Shown: positions 51,354 through 60,520 of the stretch, piece after piece
Position numbering within the stretch: the first letter of the stretch is position 1
How the letters are laid out: the number at the start of each line of letters is the position of its first letter
Origin: Rhodohalobacter halophilus
Lineage (GTDB): Bacteria; Bacteroidota; Rhodothermia; Balneolales; Balneolaceae
NCBI RefSeq assembly: GCF_001715195.1
Contig: NZ_MDWE01000001.1
Location: 62,001 to 126,000, forward strand
Reading direction: 5' to 3'
DNA: 64,000 nucleotides
Program-made: the position numbers and the translations under genes
Notes under the pieces: model-generated
Database searches by the model: none
The model's input: the letters and a program-made list of their open reading frames with translations, nothing else
What the model was told of the DNA's origin: nothing

Positions 51354-52643
51354 CTACGATTGGATAAGCTGATGCAAATGTGTCCAGAAGTCCGGGTAAG
51401 AAATGGCAGTACACTCTGCATCTTCAACTTCAGAAAGCCCGGAGCCGCGAGTTGCCAACACCGCAGCTGCCATTGCCATTCGGTGGTCGTGGTGCGATTT
51501 AAACCTTGCCGGCCTTGGAGTAAATTGAGGATCACCGTAAATCACCATGCCATCCTTTTTCAGTTCAATCTCTGCACCCGATGCAGTCAAAATCTCAGCC
51601 ATGGCCGAGAGACGGTCGGTCTCTTTATGGCGAAGCTCTTCCGCTCCGGAGATAACTGATTTACCATCGGCAAAACACATCGCCACCATCAAAACAGGGA
51701 GCTCATCAATGCAGTTTGGAATGAGTTTTGGATCAAGGTTAATCGGGTTCAAATTAGCCGAAGTAATAGTCAGGTCAGCTACAGGTTCTTTTCCGGCAAA
51801 TGTGCTGTTTGATATCTCAAAATTTGCACCCATCTCTTCAAGAATATGAAAGGCACCCGTTCGTGAGGGATTCATCCCAACATGTTTCAGACTAAGCTTG
51901 CTCTCGGGGTTTATGGATGACGCCACAAGCCAGAAAGCTGCTGCTGAAAAATCTCCCGGTACTGCATATGATTGTGCAGGTATCACATCACTTCTGCTGC
52001 TTTGAATTAATTTACCCGACCCATAAGCCTCTGATTTCAGATTCAACAGTCTCTCAGTGTGGTCCCGGCTTTGCACGGTCTCCACAACTTCAGTCGGTTT
52101 CTCTCCAAACAACCCGGCCAGAAGAACACAAGACTTTAGCTGTGCACTTGCAATGGGAAGCGGATAGCGTATCGGCTTAATGCCGCTATTAAGGCCAATT
52201 TTTAATGGTGCGAATTCATGGTCACGCCCATCAATGCTGGCTCCCATCTGCTTCAGCGGTTCAATAATTCTTTTCATTGTACGAGATGATAGAGAGTCGT
52301 CCCCTACCATTTCACACTCAATTCCGGCCGCACTCACGATTCCGGCAAGCAGACGCATGGTTGTTCCCGAGTTTCCACAGTTGAGAGGTGAATCCGGCTT
52401 TTTGAATCCGTCTCGTCCAACTCCTTTAATTTCAACCCGGTTGCCGGTTTGCTGAACAGAAACACCCAACTGACGTAAACATGAGAGTGTACTCTGCGGA
52501 TCAGCCGCTGACGAGTAGTTGTCGATAATGCTTATTTCACTGCTGATTGCAGCAAACATTGCCGCCCGATGCGAAATTGATTTATCCGGCGGCATCTGAA
52601 TGGTACCTGCCAGACTGCCGGCAGGTTCTGTTTTTTGAATCAT
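51354..52643 (-). CDS. aroA: 3-phosphoshikimate 1-carboxyvinyltransferase (EPSP synthase)
   Basis: The 429-residue shikimate-pathway enzyme joins shikimate-3-phosphate and phosphoenolpyruvate. Motifs are MPPDKSISHRAAMFAA (about 17-32), LNCGNSGTTMRLLAG and ELRHKETDRLSAM, plus DHRMAMAAAVLA near the C-terminus. It starts 2 bp after the stop of the large TPR-protein gene, so it is probably in that transcript. Confidence 0.96.
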   Translation of the reverse strand: MIQKTEPAGSLAGTIQMPPDKSISHRAAMFAAISSEISIIDNYSSAADPQSTLSCLRQLGVSVQQTGNRVEIKGVGRDGFKKPDSPLNCGNSGTTMRLLAGIVSAAGIECEMVGDDSLSSRTMKRIIEPLKQMGASIDGRDHEFAPLKIGLNSGIKPIRYPLPIASAQLKSCVLLAGLFGEKPTEVVETVQSRDHTERLLNLKSEAYGSGKLIQSSRSDVIPAQSYAVPGDFSAAAFWLVASSINPESKLSLKHVGMNPSRTGAFHILEEMGANFEISNSTFAGKEPVADLTITSANLNPINLDPKLIPNCIDELPVLMVAMCFADGKSVISGAEELRHKETDRLSAMAEILTASGAEIELKKDGMVIYGDPQFTPRPARFKSHHDHRMAMAAAVLATRGSGLSEVEDAECTAISYPDFWTHLHQLIQS

Positions 52644-52645
52644 GA

Positions 52646-55633
52646 TTAATTTCTGTTGAGCAGATTTTGGGCTTTTTCAGCTCCCGAGGTTCCCGGATAT
52701 CGATCTACGATGGATTCAAGAAGAGAAATAGCGTCACCCCGACGACCTTCCCGTATGTGAATTTCCGCAATTTTATACTGTGCTTCAGCAACCCAAATGT
52801 CATAGGTCTCAAAAAGAACCTGAACTCTGGAAAATGCCTCTCGGGCGGCCTCAGAATCACCTGCTTCCAGAAAAGTCTGACCAAGTAAATATTGGGCTTC
52901 GGCTCCGGTATCCGTAGTATTATTCTCTGCTACAAGGGAGAAAAATCGTCTGGCTTCATCAACACGGCCATCTTCAAGCAGAACTTTCCCCATTCCAATC
53001 CGGGCCGGATCACTGTTCTCATTTATTGAAAGCACCTCTTCATAATACTGACGTGCCCGGTTAACATTACCCAATGCAAGGTTTGCATCACCCATGCCCA
53101 AAATCCCCTCCTGGCGATAACGGGAGTCGGTTTCAATCAATTGTTCGAAACGATTTAATGATTGCTGATAGTTACCTTCTTCATAATGCAGACGGCCAAG
53201 TTCCGATAGTGCGCCGGCCGTTTGGTCAGAATTTGGATAGTCGTTCACCAAGGTTTCAAGTGCCTCAATGGCCGCCACTCGATTATTAACTCTTTCATAG
53301 GCGTCTGCCATATTCATGTAGGCTTCGGGAACCAGCTCCGTGTTATTGGTAATTCGCAAGTACTGCCTGAACTCATCCACCGCTGCTTCGTAATCACCCG
53401 ATTGCATCATATTTTCGGCCTGTCGAAATCTGAGTCGATCCGCCGTTGAAGAGGTCGGATTATCTGCCAGAAAGTCTTCCAGTACATCAGTTGACGTATC
53501 CTCTTCACCAGCGGAGAGCTGTGCAAACTGAATTCCGTTAATCGCTTCAATGATGTAGCTGCTTCGAGGATAATCTTCCAACACCTGCCGATAGGCGGAA
53601 ATTGCCTGATCATACTGTCCGGCATTGTAGTAAGAGTCGCCAATATTATATTGTGCACGAGCTGCCCATTCTGTTCCGGGGTATCGATTGATCACGGTTC
53701 TGAACTCCTCAATCGCCTGATCATAATTGCCGGTATTCAAATAGATGTAGGCGATATTATACTGTGCTTGTTCGCGCAATGTGGAATAGGGATAAATTCT
53801 AAGCACCCTTCTAAATTGTGAAACAGCTTCAAAATTTTGATTCATTCTGTAATGGCTGTTTGCAACCTGAAACATTGCGTAATCACCGCCCGGCTCAGCC
53901 CCTATTGCCATGTTGTAATATCTGAGTGCTTCGCGATATTCCCCTTGTGCATAATAGGCATCCCCGATACGAAGCTGTGTATCAGTATCGTAGGGGAAAA
54001 GTGCCATGGACGGCGGCTCATAATTCTCAAGAAAATCGATCAGCGGATCGGTTGCATTTTCAAAATCCCCCATCATAAAATAGGACCAGCCGAGTGCGTA
54101 TTTTGCTGCTCCGACCAGTTCATGATTTGGATAGCGCTCTATAAAACGGGCATACTGTTGTGCGGCGGGACCAAAATTTCTGATTTGATAATGAGCATCT
54201 GCGCTCCAGAAAAGTGCTTCACGACCCAGCGGTGAGTCAGGGGATTCATCATGAACCCGTTCAAAATCGGGTTGAGACTGGGCAAATGCCTGATTGCTGT
54301 ATTGCACCCATGCCCGTTGAAACCTCGCCTGTCTTTTCACAGCGGGGTCCAGATCAGCCAGTTCATCTGCTATCTCAAATGTTTCAAGTGCTCGGGTATA
54401 CTCCCCGTTTGCAAAATAGACTTCACCCAAAAATGTAATGACGTCGCCGGGATTTTCAAGCTCGTCGGCTCGTTGTGCCAGCGGACGTAAAGCCTCAATT
54501 GCTTCGCCGTAAAAGCCTACTTCAAAAGCCAAAACGGCCCATTCAAAATATGCTTGCTCAGAAAAAACTCCGTAGTCGTATCGATCCCCAAATTCACGAA
54601 ATGTTTCGATCGCCTGATCTGAACGGCCGGCCATTTTCTCATTGGCGCCTTTGTAGTAAAGTGCCTTTCTTGCCAGTTCATCATCTCCTTGAGCAGCTTC
54701 GCCAAATGATCTGGCAGCCCAGTGATAGATCTCCTGCTTGTGATAAACCCACCCAAGCCCATAATGGGCAATTCTCAAATCGTCATCTTCATTCGCACCA
54801 TTAATATATTGACGGTAAAACCGAGTGGCATCCTCATATCGGTTCAGTGCATTGTAACTCTCTGCCGTGAGGTAAACAGCCTTCTGGCGTCCTTCATGGT
54901 CAAGGTTTGGCAGTGCATCTTGAAAGGCTCCGATCGCATCTTCAAAATTTCCTTGCTGGTAGTACGACTCGCCAAGTGCAGTTCCAATTCGCCGGGTCAT
55001 TGGGTCGAGCGGGTGCCGTTCCCTGAGCAGTTCAAATGCATCAGCCGATTCAGAAAACCTCTCCTCTTCCAGGAAGAGCCGACCTCTTGCATAGAGTGCT
55101 TTTGGAGACCATTCACTGCGGCGATGCTCATCAGATAGTGTCAGAAAGTATTGCCTTGCCTGCTCAAAATCACCATACTCCGCAGATGTTTCCCCAAGCA
55201 TGTAGTATAGTTCTGCACGCTCCCGGTTTGATTGCGGATAGTTCAGTGCCTCATCCATCCGGCTTATTGCCGCCTCTAAATCACCCTGTTCTTTGTGAAG
55301 ATTTGCCAGCTCCTTCAGTAAAACCGAAGATTTATTGCTGCCCGGATACATCTGAACAAAACGATCAACATGTGTATTTACACCCAGGGAGTCGACCTTT
55401 ATGAAAGCGCGGGCATGCAGAAATGAGGCCATTTCTTTAGTTATTTCACTCTCTGCCTCCAACATTGCTTGCTCCAGTAGTGGAATGGAGGAGTCGTACA
55501 GCCCTTTATCAAACAGATGAATAGCCTCTTTTAAGGATGGCTGATAAGATTCCTGGTTCTGTTGGGCTAAAAGTGTTGCCGGAAAAGATAAAATCAGTAC
55601 AGTAAGGCAGTAGTAGCGTAACGTTCGGCTCAT
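52646..55633 (-). CDS. Large exported TPR-repeat protein
   Basis: From ATG 55633 the protein is 995 residues. A signal peptide (MSRTLRYYCLTVLILSFPATLLAQ) is followed almost entirely by tetratricopeptide repeats of about 34-38 residues, for example AQYNIAYIYLNTGNYDQAIEEFRTVINRYP. I estimate more than 20 units. It ends RYPGTSGAEKAQNLLNRN. It is likely a periplasmic scaffold, as in YbgF/BamD-like or gliding-related TPR proteins of these phyla. The longer frame to 55702 lacks a signal peptide at its start. aroA follows within 2 bp. Confidence 0.92.
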   Translation of the reverse strand: MSRTLRYYCLTVLILSFPATLLAQQNQESYQPSLKEAIHLFDKGLYDSSIPLLEQAMLEAESEITKEMASFLHARAFIKVDSLGVNTHVDRFVQMYPGSNKSSVLLKELANLHKEQGDLEAAISRMDEALNYPQSNRERAELYYMLGETSAEYGDFEQARQYFLTLSDEHRRSEWSPKALYARGRLFLEEERFSESADAFELLRERHPLDPMTRRIGTALGESYYQQGNFEDAIGAFQDALPNLDHEGRQKAVYLTAESYNALNRYEDATRFYRQYINGANEDDDLRIAHYGLGWVYHKQEIYHWAARSFGEAAQGDDELARKALYYKGANEKMAGRSDQAIETFREFGDRYDYGVFSEQAYFEWAVLAFEVGFYGEAIEALRPLAQRADELENPGDVITFLGEVYFANGEYTRALETFEIADELADLDPAVKRQARFQRAWVQYSNQAFAQSQPDFERVHDESPDSPLGREALFWSADAHYQIRNFGPAAQQYARFIERYPNHELVGAAKYALGWSYFMMGDFENATDPLIDFLENYEPPSMALFPYDTDTQLRIGDAYYAQGEYREALRYYNMAIGAEPGGDYAMFQVANSHYRMNQNFEAVSQFRRVLRIYPYSTLREQAQYNIAYIYLNTGNYDQAIEEFRTVINRYPGTEWAARAQYNIGDSYYNAGQYDQAISAYRQVLEDYPRSSYIIEAINGIQFAQLSAGEEDTSTDVLEDFLADNPTSSTADRLRFRQAENMMQSGDYEAAVDEFRQYLRITNNTELVPEAYMNMADAYERVNNRVAAIEALETLVNDYPNSDQTAGALSELGRLHYEEGNYQQSLNRFEQLIETDSRYRQEGILGMGDANLALGNVNRARQYYEEVLSINENSDPARIGMGKVLLEDGRVDEARRFFSLVAENNTTDTGAEAQYLLGQTFLEAGDSEAAREAFSRVQVLFETYDIWVAEAQYKIAEIHIREGRRGDAISLLESIVDRYPGTSGAEKAQNLLNRN

Positions 55634-55721
55634 GAAATTTTCAGGATAATAGATTCTTTTAACGAGGTAAATATACCAATCAGCATTCAATCTAATCACC
55701 AAAATTTGATGATTTTACAAA

Positions 55722-56390
55722 CTATACATCAAGATAGCGAAGCAGCTCATCCGCACGGGAAGAGATGTCTGTTTGAAACAGATCGTTTCTGTTCTCTGTG
55801 GTTGTGAGATACCCATGACGCTGCAGAGAAGAAACAACGGCTGATGTATCGATATGGCTGATTTTAATCGATATTCGTAATCGAAGATTGTCACCCGAAG
55901 CCTGTTCAACCGTCAAACCAAGAATTTTGGCACCTTCCATTTCAATCAGATGAACCAGTTCTGAGATCGTAAAATCTTCTTTAGCCACATCAACCGTAAG
56001 GACCGATCCGGAAGTAGTAATATTGAGCATTTTTGAAAAAGCTTCCAGAATATCTTTTTTCTCTATCACTCCAAGATAACCACCTTCATCATCCACCACC
56101 GGTAGCAACCGGATTTCATGCTGAAGTATCAACCGGGCTACTTCAAACAGGTGCTGTCCCGCATATACAAAAATTGGGTTGTGCAGCTGAATCGAGTTTA
56201 CAGGTGCCGATTCATCTTTCTGATCGGCCACGTCTTCGAACTGAATAACTCCAACCAACCTCCCTGTTGATGGCTCAAGTACGGGAATCTGCGTGGCATG
56301 CCACGCATCCATTTTGGCCAATACCGCAGAGATTGGGCTGTCGGGCCGGAGAGGAGTGAAATCGGTATTTAAAAGCTCTTTTGCTAACAC
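55722..56390 (-). CDS. CBS-domain protein with C-terminal ACT-like region
   Basis: The 222-residue cytosolic protein has a CBS pair (about 1-130: TQIPVLEPSTGRLVGVIQFEDV and IRLLPVVDDEGGYLGVIEKKDILEAF). A second part (about 135-210: GSVLTVDVAKEDFTISELVHLIEMEGAKILGL) looks like an ACT domain. It probably senses adenine nucleotides or another small ligand; target unknown. The start codon is GTG 56390, one base after the hflX stop, so the two genes are co-transcribed. Confidence 0.85.
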   Translation of the reverse strand: MLAKELLNTDFTPLRPDSPISAVLAKMDAWHATQIPVLEPSTGRLVGVIQFEDVADQKDESAPVNSIQLHNPIFVYAGQHLFEVARLILQHEIRLLPVVDDEGGYLGVIEKKDILEAFSKMLNITTSGSVLTVDVAKEDFTISELVHLIEMEGAKILGLTVEQASGDNLRLRISIKISHIDTSAVVSSLQRHGYLTTTENRNDLFQTDISSRADELLRYLDV

Positions 56391-56391
56391 G

Positions 56392-57678
56392 TCATTGGGA
56401 GTTTACCGGTTGAATTTCGGCCAGCATGCTTTCAAAACGATCTCGTTCTGCTTTTGACACGCTGCCTTCTATTGTAACGTGATTTCCTTCAAAATGTTCG
56501 CGATCAATTACTGCCACTTCGTGCAAATATGCTACTGCCTTATAATGCGACATTGGAACATCGTATGCAAATTCTACATAATCCTCTTCTATAAGCGATG
56601 TAATTCGTTCTTTAAGCTTACCCAAGCCAATACCGCGGGCAGCTGAAACAAACACGGCTCCGGGGAACTCTTTTTTGAGATGTATCAACTGGTTTGGTTC
56701 AAGCCGATCGATCTTGTTCAGCACAAGAATCATTTTCTTTCCTTCAATTTCTAACTCTTCAAGAGTTTCGCGAACAACGTCTATATAATCTTCAATTAAT
56801 TTACTTGATGCATCCACCACATGAAGAAGAATATCCGCATCCCGAACTTCATCCAATGTTGACTTAAAACTTTCAATCAGGTTGTGTGGCAGTTTTCGGA
56901 TAAATCCTACCGTGTCGGATAACAATATTTGATGATCCTCCAGGTCAAGACGCCGAACAGTGGAGTCGAGCGTGGCGAAAAGACGATCTTCAGCCAGTAC
57001 ATTGGTATCGGTCAATGAATTCATCAGGGTGGATTTCCCTGCATTTGTATATCCAACCAGAGATACCCGAATCGTTCCTTGTCTGTTCTTGCGCTGTGTG
57101 GTTCGCTGTTTATCGAGCTTTTCCAGCTTCTCTTTTAACGTAGAGATCCGTTTACCAATCAAACGCCGGTCAGTCTCGATCTGGGTTTCACCGGGTCCTT
57201 TTGTTCCAATCCCACCCTTCTGTCGAGAGAGGTGAGTCCAAAAGCGGGTCAGTCGTGGCAGCAAATACTGCAACTGAGCCAGCTCAACCTGCGTTTTTGC
57301 AGCCGCCGTTTTTGCACGTGATGCAAAAATATCCAGAATCAAACCGCTGCGATCCAGTACTTTATTGTCCACAGTTTTTTCAATGTTCCGTATCTGTGTG
57401 GGACTCAGATCATCATCAAAAATCAATACGTCTGCACCCTTTTCTGAAGCCAATGTTTTTAATTCTCGCAGTTTGCCCGTTCCCACAAATGTTGTAGGGT
57501 CGGGGTGCGGACGATTTTGCAGTATTTTCTCAACGGTGTCGGCACCGGCTGTATCGGTTAGCAATTCAAGCTCATCCAGATACTCTTCTGCCAGCCAGCG
57601 CGGTGTTTCAGGTCCGTAAATTCCCACCAGAATTGCTCTCTCTTTGTCGAGGGATGGTTTTCGTATATCGTCTAACAA
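56392..57678 (-). CDS. hflX: GTPase HflX
   Basis: The 428-residue GTPase has the HflX N-terminal domain (FVGTGKLRELK, VLIFDDDLSPTQIRNIE), the glycine-rich KGGIGTKGPGETQIETDRR segment (about 154-172), P-loop GYTNAGKST (209-217), DTVGF (255-259) and NKID. HflX rescues or splits stalled ribosomes during heat stress. The start is TTG 57678; no ATG lies near the family's usual N-terminus. A CBS-domain gene follows by 1 bp. Confidence 0.95.
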   Translation of the reverse strand: MLDDIRKPSLDKERAILVGIYGPETPRWLAEEYLDELELLTDTAGADTVEKILQNRPHPDPTTFVGTGKLRELKTLASEKGADVLIFDDDLSPTQIRNIEKTVDNKVLDRSGLILDIFASRAKTAAAKTQVELAQLQYLLPRLTRFWTHLSRQKGGIGTKGPGETQIETDRRLIGKRISTLKEKLEKLDKQRTTQRKNRQGTIRVSLVGYTNAGKSTLMNSLTDTNVLAEDRLFATLDSTVRRLDLEDHQILLSDTVGFIRKLPHNLIESFKSTLDEVRDADILLHVVDASSKLIEDYIDVVRETLEELEIEGKKMILVLNKIDRLEPNQLIHLKKEFPGAVFVSAARGIGLGKLKERITSLIEEDYVEFAYDVPMSHYKAVAYLHEVAVIDREHFEGNHVTIEGSVSKAERDRFESMLAEIQPVNSQ

Positions 57679-57704
57679 ATTCTTATAGCCTAATTAGAGT
57701 GAAA

Positions 57705-58295
57705 TTAATCAAATGCTTTGATGTCGAAAGAAGTGCCGTGAACCGGAGACATTGTCTTGCCAATTTTTAATGAGACAAGTTTGTCAAATTTTGAACACTT
57801 CTCGTCCGGCACAAGCAGTTCAAGCCGGATTAATTTTTTTCTTGCAGTCTCGTTTCTATCTGACTTATCGTATATGAAAATGTATTCTGAACCCTTTTCT
57901 GTCGGCTTTTCTACATAATCACGTATCTGGTGCCAGGCGATGGTTTGAGACGGGTCATTTACATTCTTAACGATCCCATGATCTGTCACATAAACTTTCG
58001 TAGAGAAATAACTGGCTGTAAACCAACTAACTCCCATCCAGATATAACTTCCCAGGATTATCTGATACTTCTCCATCCCGTTGCTCCAGACATATCCTGC
58101 AACACCGAGCCCGAATATCAGAAATAGAGTTGAAAAAAGTGGATAACCAAATAATTTTCCACACTTCCAGCTCAACCGAATATTTCTAAGGCGCCAGGCA
58201 TTTGCAACAGAATATGCCGCTAACAACGTGGCTCCAATTGTGAAAAGCGCGAGCAGCAATACAAAGAGGCTGTATATATCAGTTGTAATGTTCAT
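57705..58295 (-). CDS. Membrane protein with PH-like C-terminal domain
   Basis: The 196-residue protein has three predicted transmembrane helices (about 8-30, 52-70, 78-95). A cytosolic beta-rich region follows (about 97-180) with KVYVTDHGIVKNVNDPSQTIAWHQIRDYVEK, which resembles bacterial PH-like domains. No named family is certain. Its start directly abuts the stop of the BatA-like gene (no bases between), so they share a transcript. Confidence 0.75.
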   Translation of the reverse strand: MNITTDIYSLFVLLLALFTIGATLLAAYSVANAWRLRNIRLSWKCGKLFGYPLFSTLFLIFGLGVAGYVWSNGMEKYQIILGSYIWMGVSWFTASYFSTKVYVTDHGIVKNVNDPSQTIAWHQIRDYVEKPTEKGSEYIFIYDKSDRNETARKKLIRLELLVPDEKCSKFDKLVSLKIGKTMSPVHGTSFDIKAFD

Positions 58296-60407
58296 TTAAG
58301 AATCAGATTCGATATTGTAGAACCTGCTGATTACAGATTCTGTCAATAATAATATAATTGCGGCGATGATAAACCAAAACCAAATTTCTCTGCCCAGTGA
58401 AGCACTTTCAAGCTCCGTAATCAGCTCTTCACCGTCATCATGCATCTCCAAAACCCGAACTTGTTCAAACTTATCACCGAGCAGTTCATTCAGTTCTGCA
58501 TACTCTAACGATTTTAAATCTGATTCCATTGCATTTTGGTTGACTGAAAATAACAATTCTCTGTCGTCTGACAGAACCTTACCAAATCCGGGTGTCCACT
58601 CTTTACCATTATACGTTAATCGTGTTCCCTCAAACTGACGGGTAACATCGGCCAATACGGTTTCTCCACCCTTCTCAATCTCGGCTGATTCTACCGGGGT
58701 ATCCAATAAAATGGAAAGGGGTTCTCCTAATCGGAAATCATTTAATTTAGCGCCTTTACCACTCGACAGATATTCCACTGTTCTGTAAAAGAATGGAGCA
58801 AAAAACGGTTTTACCGGAAAGTTTGACCAGCCCGGGTTACTGCCAATGGCAGAGTAGATGATCCTGCCGTTGCCCACCCTGCTCTCTTGGATCAGTGATT
58901 GTCCATTGCTTGTTTCGAGAAGTGGGAATGTACCTGCTCCATTTCCCGGCTCAATCGAAAACATGTAGAAAATTTCCGGCACATTCAGTTGGATATCCTC
59001 ACCCTGCGGCACATCAAATATTGTGTCCAGAACAGGGTGTCCGCTTGAAGGTGCTGCCATCCGGTCAATAACGTCAAAAGAACCGTATGATCCGGAAACG
59101 TTCGTGTATTGTCCGGTACTCCCGCTTCCAAGTATCCGGTTGTAGGTAGAGATGTCCCCTTCGGCGGCAGGAATCAATAAAGCGCCGGCTCCATCCTGAA
59201 CTACATCTAAAACGGATTGAGAAATGTAATCCGGAATGTTTTGCACCGCATCAAGTACAATAGCATCTGCGTCAAAAAAATCGTCCGGCCCTATTTCATC
59301 TGCCGTGAAGAAGTTTATTTCGTAACGATTTTGCTCCTCAGCCATAACTTCCAGCATCGGCAGCAGATAGGACTGGAATCCGGAAGAACTTCCATCATCG
59401 TGCACAACGACAATTTTACGTACTTTTGGGAGCTCAATCGCCGCATAGTAGTGGTCATCAAATGTAAGTTCATCACCATCAATTACAATTTCTGCTGAGA
59501 TGAAGTCTTGACCATCAGAAGGAAAAGAAAATTGGAATTCGTGCTGTGCCCCCCCCTCCAACTCTATTGCCTGCTGACTTTGAAGTTCACCTTCAAGTAT
59601 AAAATTCAAAAACCGGTTTGTTACACGTTCCTCACCATAATTCCGAACTCTGACACGCAGCCGCAATTCATCTCCTCCAGTTAACGCAGCCTCCTCAAGT
59701 TGCGTACTCTCAACCCCAACATTTGCACTTTGTGTTTCACCCACAGAAATAAAATGTACCCGGATATTGTCACTGCCTTCAAACTCGTTTTCAATCAGCT
59801 GCCCCAACTGAGATATCTGGGCGTCGGTTATCGCATAGAGCCATTTATTTGGCTCTTCAGCTTCATTCAGCCGATCGATTAAATCACTCAACCGTTCATA
59901 AATAAAGTTGCCTTTATTAACCGACTCAATTCTCTGTATCCTGCTGGCGGCAGCTTCCGGTGATAGAAAGGGCGTGTTTATTGATTCTCCGTTTGTAACA
60001 TTCAACAGATATCGATCCCCCCTTTTTCCCATGTTAACAATCTGCTCCGCAGCTTCTTTTGCCTGATCCATAAATGGCCCATTCCGGTCAATTTGGCTCA
60101 TCGACGGACTGTTATCAATTAGCACCGCAACCGCTTTCGGTTCATTGATGGCCGAAAGTCCAAACCCTCCGGGTAAAAAAGGTTTAGCTGCAGCAAAAAC
60201 CAGCATCAAAATGGCGGCCATTCGAACAAGAAGCAGTAAAATTCTTTTGAACTTCAGCCGTTTAAGTGCAGTCTCTTTTAAACTGTCGAAAAAAGCCAGT
60301 GTAGAAAATCGGACTTTTTTCGGTTTCCTAACGTTGAGCCAGTAGATAAGCAGCGGTATGGATGCTGCCGCCAACGCTATTAGAAACAGAGGATTTAAAA
60401 AGCTCAT
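58296..60407 (-). CDS. BatA-domain/VWA-type membrane protein
   Basis: The 703-residue protein begins with the BatA N-terminal signature FLNPLFLIALAAASIPLLIYWLNVRKPKKVRFSTLAFF and a second helix near 58-77. A von Willebrand A-like domain follows (about 90-235: VLIDNSPSMSQIDRNGPF). A long extracytoplasmic middle contains a glutamine-amidotransferase-like segment, and a C-terminal transmembrane helix (about 680-697) ends the protein. Relatives accompany MoxR ATPase modules, but no MoxR gene is visible in the window. Confidence 0.88.
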   Translation of the reverse strand: MSFLNPLFLIALAAASIPLLIYWLNVRKPKKVRFSTLAFFDSLKETALKRLKFKRILLLLVRMAAILMLVFAAAKPFLPGGFGLSAINEPKAVAVLIDNSPSMSQIDRNGPFMDQAKEAAEQIVNMGKRGDRYLLNVTNGESINTPFLSPEAAASRIQRIESVNKGNFIYERLSDLIDRLNEAEEPNKWLYAITDAQISQLGQLIENEFEGSDNIRVHFISVGETQSANVGVESTQLEEAALTGGDELRLRVRVRNYGEERVTNRFLNFILEGELQSQQAIELEGGAQHEFQFSFPSDGQDFISAEIVIDGDELTFDDHYYAAIELPKVRKIVVVHDDGSSSGFQSYLLPMLEVMAEEQNRYEINFFTADEIGPDDFFDADAIVLDAVQNIPDYISQSVLDVVQDGAGALLIPAAEGDISTYNRILGSGSTGQYTNVSGSYGSFDVIDRMAAPSSGHPVLDTIFDVPQGEDIQLNVPEIFYMFSIEPGNGAGTFPLLETSNGQSLIQESRVGNGRIIYSAIGSNPGWSNFPVKPFFAPFFYRTVEYLSSGKGAKLNDFRLGEPLSILLDTPVESAEIEKGGETVLADVTRQFEGTRLTYNGKEWTPGFGKVLSDDRELLFSVNQNAMESDLKSLEYAELNELLGDKFEQVRVLEMHDDGEELITELESASLGREIWFWFIIAAIILLLTESVISRFYNIESDS

Positions 60408-60520
60408 TACACAAAAAGTTTATACCTTTACAGCCTGCCTGTTTGGAACAATTCATCCGAATGGGTATTAAGCTATGGTATTAACCGATCCTGAACAAAC
60501 ATATTATCCTGAAGCTGTCA

